Source: Stenopsyche tienmushanensis (lineage: Eukaryota; Arthropoda; Insecta; Trichoptera; Stenopsychidae). Taken from it: DNA of 64,000 bases. The translations under genes were made by a program, and so were the position numbers. The stretch lies in assembly GCA_008973525.1 (NCBI GenBank), contig WACJ01000431.1, positions 90,636-154,635 on the forward strand, written 5' to 3'. The notes beneath the pieces are model-generated. The model was not told the DNA's origin. It searched no databases and worked only from the letters and a program-made list of their open reading frames with translations. This document shows positions 1 through 12,900 of the stretch, piece after piece; position 1 is the first letter of the stretch, and every line of letters starts with the position of its first letter.

Positions 1-2360
1 AAAGGAAAGCTCTTTCATTTGATGTATTCTTGATAGCCCTTTGCTGACTACAGCGTATTGCTCCGCTCGTGAAATAGTCTCATCGACGCTTTGCTTCCTT
101 CAGGATAGAACTCTACATCTTCATAGCATTTCCTAGAGTATTTTGCATTGCTTTTGGATTTTACAAAAATTATAAACTTAATGCAAATATGTTTCATTAA
201 AATAATAATTTCATTTAAATCTACTCTTTTATTAATACAAAGTACTGGAAAGTATTTGGGAGTTTCTAAGATGTTGTAAGTAATTTTACGAGTAAAAATA
301 TTCATATAATAATATGTTAGGTAAACCTATTCAGGCATTCCGAAAGTAGTATTTCGTTTGGTGTCGTGATTTTTTTGAAGTATTTTTTCTTTTCAATATA
401 ATTTTTGTTACATTGATATTCTGTTTGTTTTTATTAAATTTTGACATATAGTATGAAATTAATATTATTATTAAAATTATTTTTCAAATGATTCCCTTAA
501 AATAAAAATGACATAAAGGTTTGGTCGAAATGAGTTGTTGTTCGATTGGCATTACGGTCCTAACTGCGAGTGCAACAACTCAAGTCGGTTGCTTCGTTGT
601 ATTCGGGATGCAGAAATACGAGGAGCCACACGCACATTGCCATGGGCCTGTTGTGAGTTCAAAAGTTGAGATTTGCTTATAATGGTTTGGTTCCTGTCAT
701 TGTATGCTGTATGTGTTTTATTTGAGAGTAACAGGCGATCACATATTAAGGGTTAAATTGCAATTGCACCGAAGGATGCACACACGTGCATCCCTGTCTA
801 AATGGCGTTTGCTGAAAGGGACGTGCGATGGACGTACTTCTTCATACCCCGTCGATATGCGACTGCACCACTACAACCTTCATAGATAAGTTATCCTGAA
901 CAGTTCAGTTTTCATCGACTATCTTCGAAGGCGTTCATTTTCTTACTGAAAAATATATATGCACATTAATCCTTAATATTCGATAAGCTTAAATTAGTGT
1001 ATTGAGATGTAGTTGAAAGAAAGGCTTTTTATATTGAGGAAAATTAATAGTATAAATGTTTATTATCGGTGCATGTGCACCGAAAATGGAAAATTCTTTC
1101 ATTTGATGTATTTCTGATAACCCTTTGCTGACTACGACGTATTGCTCCGCACGTCAAATAGTCCCACCGACGTTTGGCTTCCTTCAGGATTGAACTCTAC
1201 GTGTTCGTAGCGTTGACTTGAATATTCGGCAGTGCATTTGGATTTTACAAAACAAATTTAATGCAAATATGTTTCATTAAAATAATAATTTCATTTAAAT
1301 CTACTCTTTTATTAATACAAAGTACTGGAAAGTATTTGGGGGTTTCTAAGATGTTGTAAGTAATTTTACGAGTAAAAATATTCATGTAATAATATGTTAG
1401 GTAAACCTATTCAGGCATTCCGAAAGTAGTATTTCGTTTGGTGTCGTGATTTTTTTGAAGTAATTTTTTCTTTTCAATATGATTTTTGTTATATTGATAT
1501 ACTGTTTGTTTTTATTAAATTTTGACATATAGTATGAAATTTATATTATTATTAAAATTGTATTTCAATAGATTACCTTAAAATTAAAATAACATAAATG
1601 TTTGGTCGAAATGAGTTGTTGTTGGATTGGCATTACGGTCCTAGCTGCGAGTGCAACAACTCGAGTCGGTTGCTTTGTTATATTCGGGATGCAGAAATAA
1701 AAGGAGCAACACGCACATGGATTGGGCATGTTGCAAGTTGAAAAGTTGAGATTTGCTTATAATGGATTGGTTCCTGTCATTGTATTCTGTATGTGTTTAA
1801 TTTGAGATTAACAGGCGATCACATATTAAGGGTTAAATTGCAATTGCACCGAAGGATGCACACATGTGCATCCCTGTCTAAATGACGTTTGCTGAAAGAG
1901 ACGTGTGATGGACGTACTTCTTCATACCCCGTCGATATGCGACTGCACCACTACAACCTTCATAGATAAGTTATCCTAAACAGTTCAGTTTTCATCGACT
2001 ATCTTCGAAAGCGTTCATTTTCTTACTGAAAAAGATTTTTGCGCATTAATCGTTAATATTCAATAATCTTAAATGACTGTATAGAGGTGCAGTTGAAAGA
2101 AAGACTTGTGTTGAAGGAAATTAATAGTATAATTTTTTTATTACCGGTGCATGTGCACCGAGAAGGGAAAGCTCTTTCATTTGATGTATTCCTGATAACC
2201 CTTTGCCGACTACGGCGTATTGCTCCGCTCGTAAAATAGTCCCATCGACGCTTTGCTTCCTTCACAATAGAACTCACTAGAAAAAAATTATCATTTTAAT
2301 GCTCTTGTATTTCATTGAAATAATGATTTAATGTAAATTGTATTTAATATAAATAAAAAA
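1..2360 (+). repeat. Rpt-A tandem array, two-plus units of about 1.08 kb
   Basis: The same block recurs at 4, 1088 and 2166 (GGAAAGCTCTTTC or GGAAAATTCTTTC), giving spacings of 1,084 and 1,078 bases. The array starts inside a unit, so it continues left of the window, and the third unit decays after 2,275. Each unit contains a palindrome CGGTGCATGTGCACCG (1067-1082 and 2145-2160), an inverted repeat GAGTTGTTG/CAACAACTC (532-581 and 1613-1662), and a CCCTGTCTAAA block followed by GAAAGGGAC or GAAAGAGAC. No protein homology is recognisable. The short ORFs inside are not conserved between units. Not a family I can name; the repetition is seen directly. Confidence 0.9.
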
Positions 2361-4404
2361 GGTGAATGTATGACACAGACGAGATGGATGTAACCCCTTC
2401 CTATGAATGGATATTGTAGAGGCCCATACTTCTGTAGTGGACTGTTAGTGGCTGCACTATGAAGATGATGAATTTATTCATAAATGTATATTTTAAATTT
2501 TTATTATATAAATGTCTATACATATTCTCGTTTTGGTTAGCTATTTTTGTGTAATGGCAATTAAATTATCTTTCTGGCTTATTGCTGATGTCCACACAAA
2601 GCACCATTGAAAAAGAATAGAAGACTTGCGACTAGCAACTCTTTTTCCAATTTTTCCAGATACTGGGTATTTCATTATAGTTTTTAATAAAGATGTTGTT
2701 CTTGGGAGGATGACTTTGATTTTGAGGCTGCAAAGAAAATGGTTCATTGTATGCTGGTAGTGAATGATATTACTGAGTGTTGTGTTGCCTTCATGGAGGT
2801 ATATAATAAATCGATGAAAATCGTTTTGGTTGGTAAAAATGACCGAAATAAATATCCCGATACAAAGAAAACAACACTTATATTCTGAATATATATGATT
2901 TTAATATTAAAAGGGTATCCTCATTTGTAATATAAGCATTAATTTTACATGTAAATGTTTTATATTAATAAATACAACTTTGTCATTAATAAATTGTTTT
3001 ATTTTTTAAAATTAAAATGCAAACCTTGAAATCGACCGCTAAATATTATTATTTTAAAAATTGAAAAAAATACTGAAATAGTTGACTCAAATAAGGATCA
3101 CTCTTTAAGGGATGTTTTAGTTACTTGTCTTTGTTTTAGTATTTCCAATTAAGTATTTCAATTCTGCGTTCGCTTCTGTGTGTATGCATAAGGACGATAT
3201 CACCTTAGATTGTGCACACAAGTACAATAAAACCGGGTCACACTCAGTTAGACCAAGTTCAGAGTTCCTCCTTGTGTTTATGCAATCCTGGTGCTGAATC
3301 TGCTGGTATGGATTTTATACTGGACCACGCTATTGCGCATTTGACAATTGGTTCGGTTCAGAATCGCTATAGCACGAAAACTTCATAACTCCCTGGCATA
3401 TAATATTATTTTTGGACTCTGAGAAACGGCTTAAATCGTTCGCAGAAATTCGCCATACGCAATTTCAATACTAGCGGTCTGATGCCGATGCATTCGTGTT
3501 GGTACTTCTCACAGTACACGATAGTTTGTGGTGGTGAACTATCGAGATCTGCATCGGGATATGTATCCCTGATACAATATCAGGCTTCGTAGTTTTCCGG
3601 AGAATCCTTCGGGTTTTTCAATAAGTACAACGCTACATTGATATTCCGTTGCACTCGCACTCATTGAAATAATGCAATGTTGAAGACTAATTCAGTTCAT
3701 GTATAACTTTGATCACTGATATATTCTTCGATTACTTCTTGCAGGTGAATTAATTTAATCGTAGTAAATATCACATGTATGAGTTAATTTCGTGCAAAAT
3801 TATGTACACTATCGATAGTAAGTATGGAAACATTTCGTTCTTTGAAAAAAGCTTAGTATATATATTTTTTAAATAATAAGAAATATGTTCACTGTTAAAT
3901 ATAATCGTACTTCCCTTAATATAAACATATCAATGATAATACAAATTGGTTTTTTCAATAAAAATATCAACAGTTGACTTGTATCACTACAATGCCTATT
4001 TTTGGCATTATTTGTAATAATTTAATTAAATAACCATTTGATAAATCTCTCCGATATTATTATTATGTTATTCCAAAGTACAACTAGGTACAAAATGCAT
4101 TGTGTTATGCACATTTTTACAAGAATTTATCGCATGTGGCTTTCTAAAATAGAGCCTCCCTTGTATTTATATGAACACAAACTTTTGTTTTACAATTATA
4201 GCAAAAACATTCAATCTTGAAGATAAGGATGCCTTCACGATATCTAATATCATAACCATAATTTCAATGTAATCATATTAAAATTAAGGTTAAAACCAAC
4301 CAAAACAGAAAAATATTAAAAAAAACGCCGAAAATCTGCACGAAATATATATGTATATAAAATTATTTTTAAATATCAATCTATGCAGAAAATAACGTAC
4401 ATTT
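2361..4404. other. Unclassified spacer between the two inverted Rpt-A arrays
   Basis: Mostly AT-rich sequence without a recognisable gene. A stretch at about 3,170-3,680 has more balanced base composition than its surroundings and no internal repeat that I can see. It could be an LTR or an old insertion, but nothing identifies it. If the flanking arrays were transcribed together, this would be the loop of a long hairpin. Confidence 0.5.
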
Positions 4405-7305
4405 AATTATTATTTTGATGAAATATATCTGTGTTGAATTTATATTTTTTGTAAAATCCTAAACCAATGCAGAACACTCTAGTCAGCGTTACGAAGACGT
4501 AGATTTTAGTCCTGAAGGAAGCAAAGCGTCGGTGGGACTATTTTACGAGCGGAGCAATACGCCGTAGTTGGCAAAGGGTTATCAGGAATACATCAAATGA
4601 AAGAATTTTTCGTTCTCGGTGCGCATGCACCATTAATAAACATTTATACTATTAGTTTTTCTCAATATAACAGCCATTCTTTCAACTACATCTCAATACA
4701 CTCATTTAAGCTTATCGAATATTAATAATTAATGCGTAAAAATCTTTTTCAGTAAGAAAATGAACGCCTTCGAAGATAGTCGATGAAAACTGAACTGTTT
4801 AGGATAACTTATCTATGAAGGTTGTAGTGGTGCAGTCGCGTATCGACGGGGTATGAAAAAGTACGTCCATCGTACGTCTCTTTCAGCAAACGCCATTTAG
4901 ACAGGGATGCACGTGTGTGCATCCTTCGGTGCACTTGCAATTTAACCCTTAATATGTGATCGCCTGTTACTCTCTAATAAAACACATACAGCATACAATG
5001 ACAGGAACCAATCCATTATAAGCAAATCTCAACTTTTCAACTTGCAACATGCCCAATCCATGTGCGTGTTGCTCCTTTTATTTCTGCATCCCGAATTTAA
5101 CAAAGCAACCGGCTCGAGTTGTTGCACTCGCAGTTAGGACCGTAATACCAATCGAACAACAACTCATTTCGACCAAACCTTTATGTCATTTTAATTTTAA
5201 GGTAATCTATTGGAAAACAGTTTTATCAATAATATAAATTTCATACTATATATCAAAATTGAATAAAAACAAACAAAATATCAATATAACAAAAATCATA
5301 TTGAAAAGAAAAAATACTTCAAAAAAATCACGACACCAAACGAAATACTACTTTCGGAATGCCTGAATAGGTTTACCTAACATATTAAAATATTACATTC
5401 ATATTTTTACTCGTAAAATTACTTACAACATTTTTAAAACTCCAAAATACTTTCCAGTACTTTGTATTAATAAAAAAGTAGATTTAAATGAAATTATTAT
5501 TTTAATGAAACATATTTGCATTAAGGTTATAATTTTTGTAAAATCCAAAAGCAATGCAGAATGCTCTAGGAAATGCTATGAAGATGTAGAGTTCTATCCT
5601 GAAGGAAGTATATCGTCGATGGGACTATTTTACGAGCGGAGCAATACGCCGCAGTCAGCAAAGGGTTATCAGGAATACATCAAACGTAAGAGTTGTCCTT
5701 TCTCGGTGCACACGCACCTTACTATTTATTACCATCAATATAAAAGCCTTTCTCACAAGTACATCTCAATACACTAATTTATGATAGTCGAATATTATCG
5801 ATCAATTCGTCTAATTATTTCTCTGTAAGGAATTAGACGCGTTCGAAGATAATACGTGAAAATTGAATTGTTTAGGATAACTTTGCTATGAAGGTTGTAG
5901 TGGTGCAATCGCGCATCGACGAGGGATGAAGAGGTACGTCCAATGCACGTCTCTTTCAGCAAATGCCGTTTAGACAGAGATGTACGAGTGTGCATCCTTC
6001 GGTGCAATTGCAATTTAACCCTTAACATATGATCACCTGTTAATTACAAATAAAACACATACAGCATACGATGACAGGAACCAATCCATTATAAGCAAAT
6101 CTCAACTTTTCAACTTGCAACATGCCCAATCCATGTGCGTGTTGCTCCTTTTATTTCTGCATCCCGAATTTAACAAAGCAGCCGGCTCGAGTTGTTGCAC
6201 TCGCAGTTAGGACCGTAATGCCAATCGAACAACAACTCATTTCGACCAAACCTTTATGTCATTTTAATTTTAAGGTAATCTATTGGAAAACAGTTTTAAC
6301 AATAATATAAATTTCATACTATATGTCAAAATTGAATAAAAACAAACAGAATATCAATATAACAAAAATCATATTGAAAAGAAAAAATTACTTCAAAAAA
6401 ATCACGACACCAAACGAAATACTACTTTCGGAATGCCTGAATAGGTTTACCTAACATATTATTACATGAATATTTTTACTCGTAAAATTACTTACAACAT
6501 CTTAGAAACTCCCAAATACTTTCCAGTACTTTGTATTAATAAAAGAGTAGATTTAAATGAAATTATTATTTTAATGAAACATATTTGCATTAAGTTTATA
6601 ATTTTTGTAAAATCCAAAAGCAATGCAGAATGCTCTAAGAAATGCTACGAAAATGTAGAGTTCTATTCTGAAGAAAGCAAAGCGTCGATGGAACTATTTT
6701 ACGAGCGGAGCAATACGCCGTAGTCAGCAAAGGGTTATCAGGAATACATCAAATGAAAGAGCTTTCCTTTCTCGGGGCACATGCACCGGTAATACAAATT
6801 CCTACTATTCATTTCCTTCAACACAACAGCCTTTTCTTCAACTACATCTCAATACACTCATTTAAGCTTATCAAATATTAACAATTAATGCGTAAAAATA
6901 TTTTTCAGTAAGAAAATGAACGCATTCGAGGATAGTCGATGAAAACTGAACTGTTTAGGATAACTTGTCTATGAAGGTTGTAGTGGTGCAGTCGCGTATC
7001 GACGGGGTATGAAGAGGTACGTCCATCACACGTCTCTTTCAGAAAATGACATTTAGACAGAGATGCATGTGTGTGCACCCGTCGGTGCAATTGCAATTTA
7101 ACCCTTTACATATGACCGCCTGAAACTCTCAAATCAAACACATACAAAATACACTGACAAGGGCTAATCTATCATAAGCAGATTTCAACTTTTTGGTTCA
7201 GTCTTCCAATTTAGGTTTTTAACCGAAAAACCTAATGAAAATGTCTTAAAATGTGCCTTAACAAACAAAAATGTATCACAAAAAAATAAAATCTACTCGG
7301 CTTTC
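4405..7305 (-). repeat. Rpt-A array, inverted relative to 1-2,360
   Basis: Two complete units and flanking partial units read as the reverse complement of the left array. The unit palindrome recurs at 4617-4631, 5704-5718 and 6773-6788. The block at about 6,365-6,600 is nearly identical to the reverse complement of about 1,258-1,470 over more than 200 bases. The last copy (6,955-7,305) leaves the standard unit near 7,190 and ends in a different tail, shared with the copy at 15,350-15,705. Two matching 62-residue ORFs, at 5,049 and 6,122, are simply the same repeat segment. Confidence 0.9.
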
Positions 7306-7359
7306 ATTTAGAGAATTTCAAGAATTTTAGTTTGGATAACCTAAAACTATATATAACTA

Positions 7360-7509
7360 GAGTAGGACCTCGATTATCCGGATTAATTGGGGATGAAAAT
7401 AGTCCGGATAATGAAATTCCGAATAATCGAAAATAATCATAATTGACAGGGAAAGTATAAATAATTTTTATTTGTCTAGATTTAAATATACATACAACAA
7501 ATTATTACA
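7360..7509. mobile_element. Solo left end of a pogo/Tigger-like DNA transposon
   Basis: The terminal motif AGGACCTCGATTATCCGG at 7,364 and the following 130 bases match the left end of the complete element at 54,136, including the GGGAAAGTATAAATAATTTT run. Terminal repeats of the type CAGTAGAACCTCGATTATCC are typical of pogo/Tigger-like elements. No right end is found nearby, so this copy is truncated where the satellite array begins. Confidence 0.65.
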
Positions 7510-7579
7510 AAGCTGGAAAAGTTTGCAAACCCCTGCTCCATGCACTGAATGCACAAGAAATATCGATTTACTTCTATGC

Positions 7580-8840
7580 GTATGTGTTATTCATAATACA
7601 AAGTGGTATTGGTATAGATATAAGTAAGATCATGCGCATTTCCCATGTCTAACTGGATTTTAACCATGTCATGTATGCTTCCTTAATCACTCATTTGGCG
7701 TGGCCGGGGAAAATTTTAGCTGCATTGATTTTCTCACCCCCAATGCAGTTTGCTGCAACCAAGAGTAGTTCCAGTCCGCGTTATTGATTTAATTTGCTTA
7801 TACATTGTTTATCTGCATATGGATATAAGTAAGATCATTCACATTTCCCATGTGTAGCTGGATTTCAACCATGTCATGTATGCTTCCTTAATCACTCATA
7901 TGGCGTGGCCAGGGAAGATTTTAGCTGCATTGATTTTCTCACCCTCAATGCAGTTTGCTGTAACCGAGAGTAGTTCCAGTCCGCATTATTGATGAATTCA
8001 GGTTTTGCTTATACATTGTTTACCTGCCTATGGATATAAGTAAGATCATTCACATTTCCCATGTCTGGCTGGATTTCAACCATGTCATGTATGCTTCCTT
8101 AATCACTCATTTGGCGTGGCCGGGGAAGATTTTAGCTGCATTGATTTTCTCACCCCCAATGCAGTTTGCTGCAACCGAGAGTAGTTCCAGTCCGCATTAT
8201 TGATTTAATTTGCTTATACATTGTTTATCTGCATATGGATATAAGTAAGATCATTCACATTTCCCATGTCTGGCTGGATTTCAACCATGTCATGTATGCT
8301 TCCTTAATCACTCATATGGCGTGGCCGGGGAAGATTTTAGCTGCATTGATTTTCTCACCCTCAATGCAGTTTGCTGCAACCGAGAGTAGTTCCAATCCGC
8401 ATTATTGATGAATTCAGGTTTTGCTTATACATTGTTTACCTGCCTATGGATATAAGTAAGATCATTCACATTTCCCATGTCTGGCTGGATTTCAACCATG
8501 TCATGTATGCTTCCTTAATCACTCATTTGGCGTGGCCGGGGAAGATTTTAGCTGCATTGATTTTCTCACCCCCAATGCAGTTTGCTGCAACCGAGAGTAG
8601 TTCCAGTCCGCATTATTGATTTAATTTGCTTATACATTGTTTATCTGCATATGGATATAAGTAAGATCATTCACATTTCCCATGTCTAGCTGGATTTTAA
8701 CCATGTCATGTATGCTTCCTTAATTACTCATTTGGCGTGGCCGGGGAAAATTTTAGCTGCATTGATTTTCTCACCCCCAATGCAGTTTGCTGCAACCGAG
8801 AGTAGTTTCAGTCTGTATTATTGATTAATTCAGGTTTTGC
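7580..8840 (+). repeat. Satellite array, six monomers in alternating 205/211-bp spacing
   Basis: The block GGATATAAGTAAGATCAT (slightly changed in the first copy) recurs at about 7,613 and at 7,821, 8,032, 8,237, 8,448 and 8,653, giving spacings of 208, 211, 205, 211 and 205. The long monomer carries ATGAATTCAGG between the two shared blocks where the short one has ATTTAATT, so the array is a dimeric higher-order repeat of about 416 bases. Two overlapping short ORFs here are translations of the repeat. Diverged single monomers occur on the opposite strand at 35,635 and 48,540. Confidence 0.92.
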
Positions 8841-8865
8841 TTATACGTTGTTTATCATTATTGTA

Positions 8866-9330
8866 GTCCATAATGGAAAGAAGTCAATCGAAAGTATGGA
8901 AATATTACAAACTACAAAAAAACTACAAGAAATGAGATAGCCCAATGCACCAAATCGCATGCAAAGGGTCAAACACGACCGAACTAGTGAGACATTTTGA
9001 AAGGGTACATCGAATTTTTTTAAAATAAAAATATCGAAGAAGATTTCACCGATGCGGAATGTTCAAACAGTGCGAAAATAATTAAAATATCCAACCACCT
9101 ATAATAAATTTTGTGAAGAGGAAAACGTTTTCAGAAATCGTCTTGTCGTCAACGAACTTTACATAAATCATGCTAGGCATCTTGCTGTAATTGAAACATT
9201 GTACCAGAAAACTTATTGAAACATAGAAAAATATACAAATAGAAACAGAAAATATTGAAACAGAAGAAGATTTAGATTATTCCAATAAAGATCAACAAAA
9301 CACTGAAGAAAGTGACTACAAAAATGGTAA
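8866..9330 (+). pseudogene. hAT-like transposase N-terminus with BED-type zinc finger, decayed
   Basis: Starting at the ATG at 8,873, the frame reads MERSQSKVWKYYKL. After a stop and a shift it continues as ACKGSNTTELVRHFERVH, ending near 9,020. The order W-K-Y/F, then Cys, then KGSNTTEL, then H-x4-H is the BED zinc-finger pattern found at the N-terminus of hAT transposases, which bind DNA at the element ends. Beyond 9,050 only short open pieces remain (for example EEENVFRNRLVVNEL near 9,115) before the sequence becomes unreadable. No catalytic domain or terminal repeat is visible. This is a pseudogene fragment; assignment to hAT rather than another BED-finger protein is likely but not certain. 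Confidence 0.5.
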
Positions 9331-9954
9331 TTCAGAAAGATAGAACAAGATCTTTCTTTTAACTTACACATACAAACATATGTAACACATATAAATATTT
9401 ACTATAAAAAAATCTGTACATAATCGAAGAAAAAATAAAAGTCTCGAATCCCGCGACTTTGAAAAAGCCGAGACTTCAGATTCTCTACTAATAATTGATA
9501 ATATTTGAATCGTTTGAGTGTTTGTGAAGTTTTAAGCCAAAGTTTTCATTTCCTTAAATTCCTAAATTTATCCTAAGCGTTCAAATTTCGTATAATTTTC
9601 AGAGATGTTGCTATATAATTCGGGACAACATTATTACTTATTCCAATTCTGTCTGAACAACTAAAAAGATTTATGGTACGATTAATTTATGTTTGAATTT
9701 CCAAACGTTAAGTTGGCAAATAATAGTTGTCCTTGCTAATCAAATTATAACGCTAATAAGTCATATTACTTATTAGACACTCGACAGATACAAGGTGACT
9801 TTATTAGTACTTAGTCTGCTGGACGTAATACATAATTGCATGATTAAATAATATTTTCAGCCATTTAACCTTTACATTTGATGTAAAACAAAATATATTT
9901 TCTGATAAAAGTTTTAAACTGAAAGGTTAAGATCTACTAATAAAGAATGATTAC
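9331..9954. other. Unclassified AT-rich stretch
   Basis: No recognisable coding sequence or repeat. A small inverted motif (AGTCTCG near 9,440 and CCGAGACTT near 9,470) could form a short hairpin, but nothing supports a function. Confidence 0.4.
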
Positions 9955-12900
9955 CCATCGATGTGTGTTGTAAGTGTTTGAATTGAGAGTAATGGGCGAT
10001 CATATGTTAAGGGTTAATTTGCAATTGCATCGAAGGGTGCACATACGAGTATCTCTGTCTAAATTACATTTGCTGAAAGAGACGTGCGATGGACGTACTT
10101 CTTCATACCTCGTCGATGCACGAATGCACTACTACAACCTTCATAGATAAGTTATCCTAAACAGTTCGGTTTTCAAGTATTTCCTTCGAAGGCGTCTAAT
10201 TACTTACAGAATAATAACTAGATGCATTGATCCTTATTGTTTGATTAACATAAATAAATGTATTTAGATGTAGCTGAGAGAAAGGCTGTTTTATTTGAGG
10301 AAAATAAATAGTAAACTTTTTTATTACCGGTGCATGTGCACCGACAATAGAAAGTTCTTTAATTTTATGTATTCCTGATAACCTTTTGCTGACTACGGCG
10401 TATTGCTTCGCTTGTAAAATAGTTCCACCAACGCTTTGCTTCCTTCAGGATTGAACTCTACGTGTTCGTAGCGTTGACTAGAGAATTCTGCAGTACATTT
10501 GGATTTTACAAAACACATATGTTTCATAAAAAAAAAACAATACTATTTAAATTTACTTAATTATTATTACAAAGCACTGGAAAGTATTTTTGAATCAACT
10601 TTTCTCAGATGTTGTATGTAATTTTATGATTAAAAATATTCATGTAATATTTTATACGTTAGGTAAAACTATTTAGGCATTCCGAAAAAAAGTATTTCGT
10701 TTATTGACAAGATATTCTTGATTTTTTTTTTTCTTTTCAATATGATTTTTTTAAATATTGATATTCTGTTTGCTTTTATTCAATTTTGACATATAGTATA
10801 CCTTTCTATTATTTTCGAAACTATTTTTCAAATTATTACCTTATCATTATAATGCCACAAAGTTTTGGTCGACATGAGTTGTTCGATTGGCATTACGGTC
10901 CTAACTGCGAGTGCAATAACTCGAGTCGGCTGCTTCGTTGTATTCGGGGTGCAGAAATACGAGGAGTCACACGCACATTGTCATGGGCCTTTTGTGAGTT
11001 GAAAAGTTGAGATCTGCTTATGAAGGATTGGTTCCTGTCGTTGTATGATGTATGTATTTGATTCGAGAGTAACAGGCGATCCCATGTTAAGGGTTAAATT
11101 GTAATTGCACCGAAGGATGCACATACGTGCATCTCTGTCTAAATTTCATTTGCTGAAAGAGACGTGTGATGGACGTATCTCTTCATCCCCCTCGATGACC
11201 GACTGCACCACTACAACTTTCATAGACAAGTTATACAAAACAGTTCAGTTTTCATCGACAATCTTCGACGTCGTTTTTTTTCTTACTGGAAAATATTTTT
11301 GCGCATTAATCCTTAATATTCGATAAGCTTAAATGAGTGTTTTGAGATGTAGTTGAAAAAATGGCTGTTATATTGAGGAAAATTAATAGTATAAATGTTT
11401 ATTAATGGTGCATGCGCACCGAGAATGGAAAATTCTTTAATTTTATGTATTCCTGATAACCCTTTGCCGACTACGGCGTATTGCTCCGCTCGTAAAATAG
11501 TCCCACCGATGCTTTGCTTCCTTCAGGACTGAAATCTACGTGTTCTTAGCATTAACTAGAGTATTATGCAGTTCATTTGGATTTTACAAAACACAAATAT
11601 ATTTCATTAAAAAAACAATACTATTTAAATTTACTCTTTTATTAATACAAAATACTGGAAAGTATTTTTGAGTTAAGTTTTCTAATATGATGTAAGTAAT
11701 TTTACGAGTAAAAATATTAATGTAATATTTTATACGTTATGTAAAACTATTTAGGCATTTGGAAAGTAGTATTTAATTTAGTGACTTGATTTTCTTCAAG
11801 TATTTTTTTTTCAATATGATTTTTGCTACATTGTTATTCTAAAAAGGTTTAGTCGAGACGAGTTGTTCGATTGACATTACGGTCCTAACTGCAAGTGCAA
11901 CAAATCGAGTCAGTAGCTTCGCTGTATTCAGGATGCAGAAATATGAGGAGCCACAAGTACATTGGCGTGGACCTGTTACGAGTTCAAAAGTTGAGATTTG
12001 CTTATGATGAATTGGTTACTGTCAATGTACGCTATATGTGTTTGATTTGATTAATTGTTAATATGTGTTCATAATGTCATAATAAGTTCAATGTTTTTTT
12101 TTTAATATAGATATATCCTTTTTGTAAGGGGTGTCTGTCTCAACCCTGACATGTTTATATTTATTTAAAAATGATTCAAACGCTTGGGTCAAGATAAGTT
12201 GTCGTTCGATTGCCATCACGGTCCTAACTGAACGTGCAACAACTCAAGTTGGTAACTTCGTTGTATTCGGGATGCAGAAATACGAGGAGCCACAAGCACA
12301 CTGGCATTACCTGTTGCGAGTGGAAATGTTGAGATTTGCTTATTATGGATTGGTTTCTGTCATTGTATGCTAAATATGTATTTTATTTGAGAGTAATAGG
12401 CAATAACATGTTTAGGGTTAAATTGCCATTTCAACGAAGATTGTACAACCGTGCATCCCTGTCTAAATGATATTTGCTGAAAGAGACGTCCGATGGACGT
12501 ATTTCTTCATCCCCTGTCAATGCGCGAATACACCACTACAATCAAAATTGCCAAGTTATCCTAAACAGTTTGATTTTCAAGTATTATTTTCGTAAGCGTC
12601 TAATTACTTAGGGAAATAGGCAGATTGATCCTCGATGTTTGATAAGTTTAAATAAGTGTATTGAGATGTATTTGAAGGAATGGTTGTAAGTTGGAAAAAA
12701 CGTATTATAAGAATGTTTATTATCGGTGTATGTACACCGAAAAAGGAAAGCTCTTTTATTTTATTTATTCCTGATAACTCTTTGCTGATTACACCGTATT
12801 GCTCCGCTCGTAAAATAGTCCCATCGACGCTCTGCCTCCTTCGGGATTTCACTCTTCGGCTTTACAGCTTCGATAAATGAATGATTCTGGCGTTTATAGA

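Noticed and set aside
2541..2747. Minus-strand ORF compared with hAT C-terminal motifs
   Set aside because: Only a loose resemblance after assuming several frameshifts; not enough to claim.
5049..6310. Two near-identical 62-codon ORFs with a Cys-rich start
   Set aside because: They are the same segment of consecutive Rpt-A units, and the frame is not kept in other units.
8166..8619. Two similar overlapping ORFs of 80 and 82 codons
   Set aside because: They are the satellite monomer read through twice; similarity is due to the DNA repeat.
7580..8840. CRISPR-like regularly spaced array
   Set aside because: The whole monomer repeats without unique spacers, and the setting is a eukaryotic transposon-rich region.
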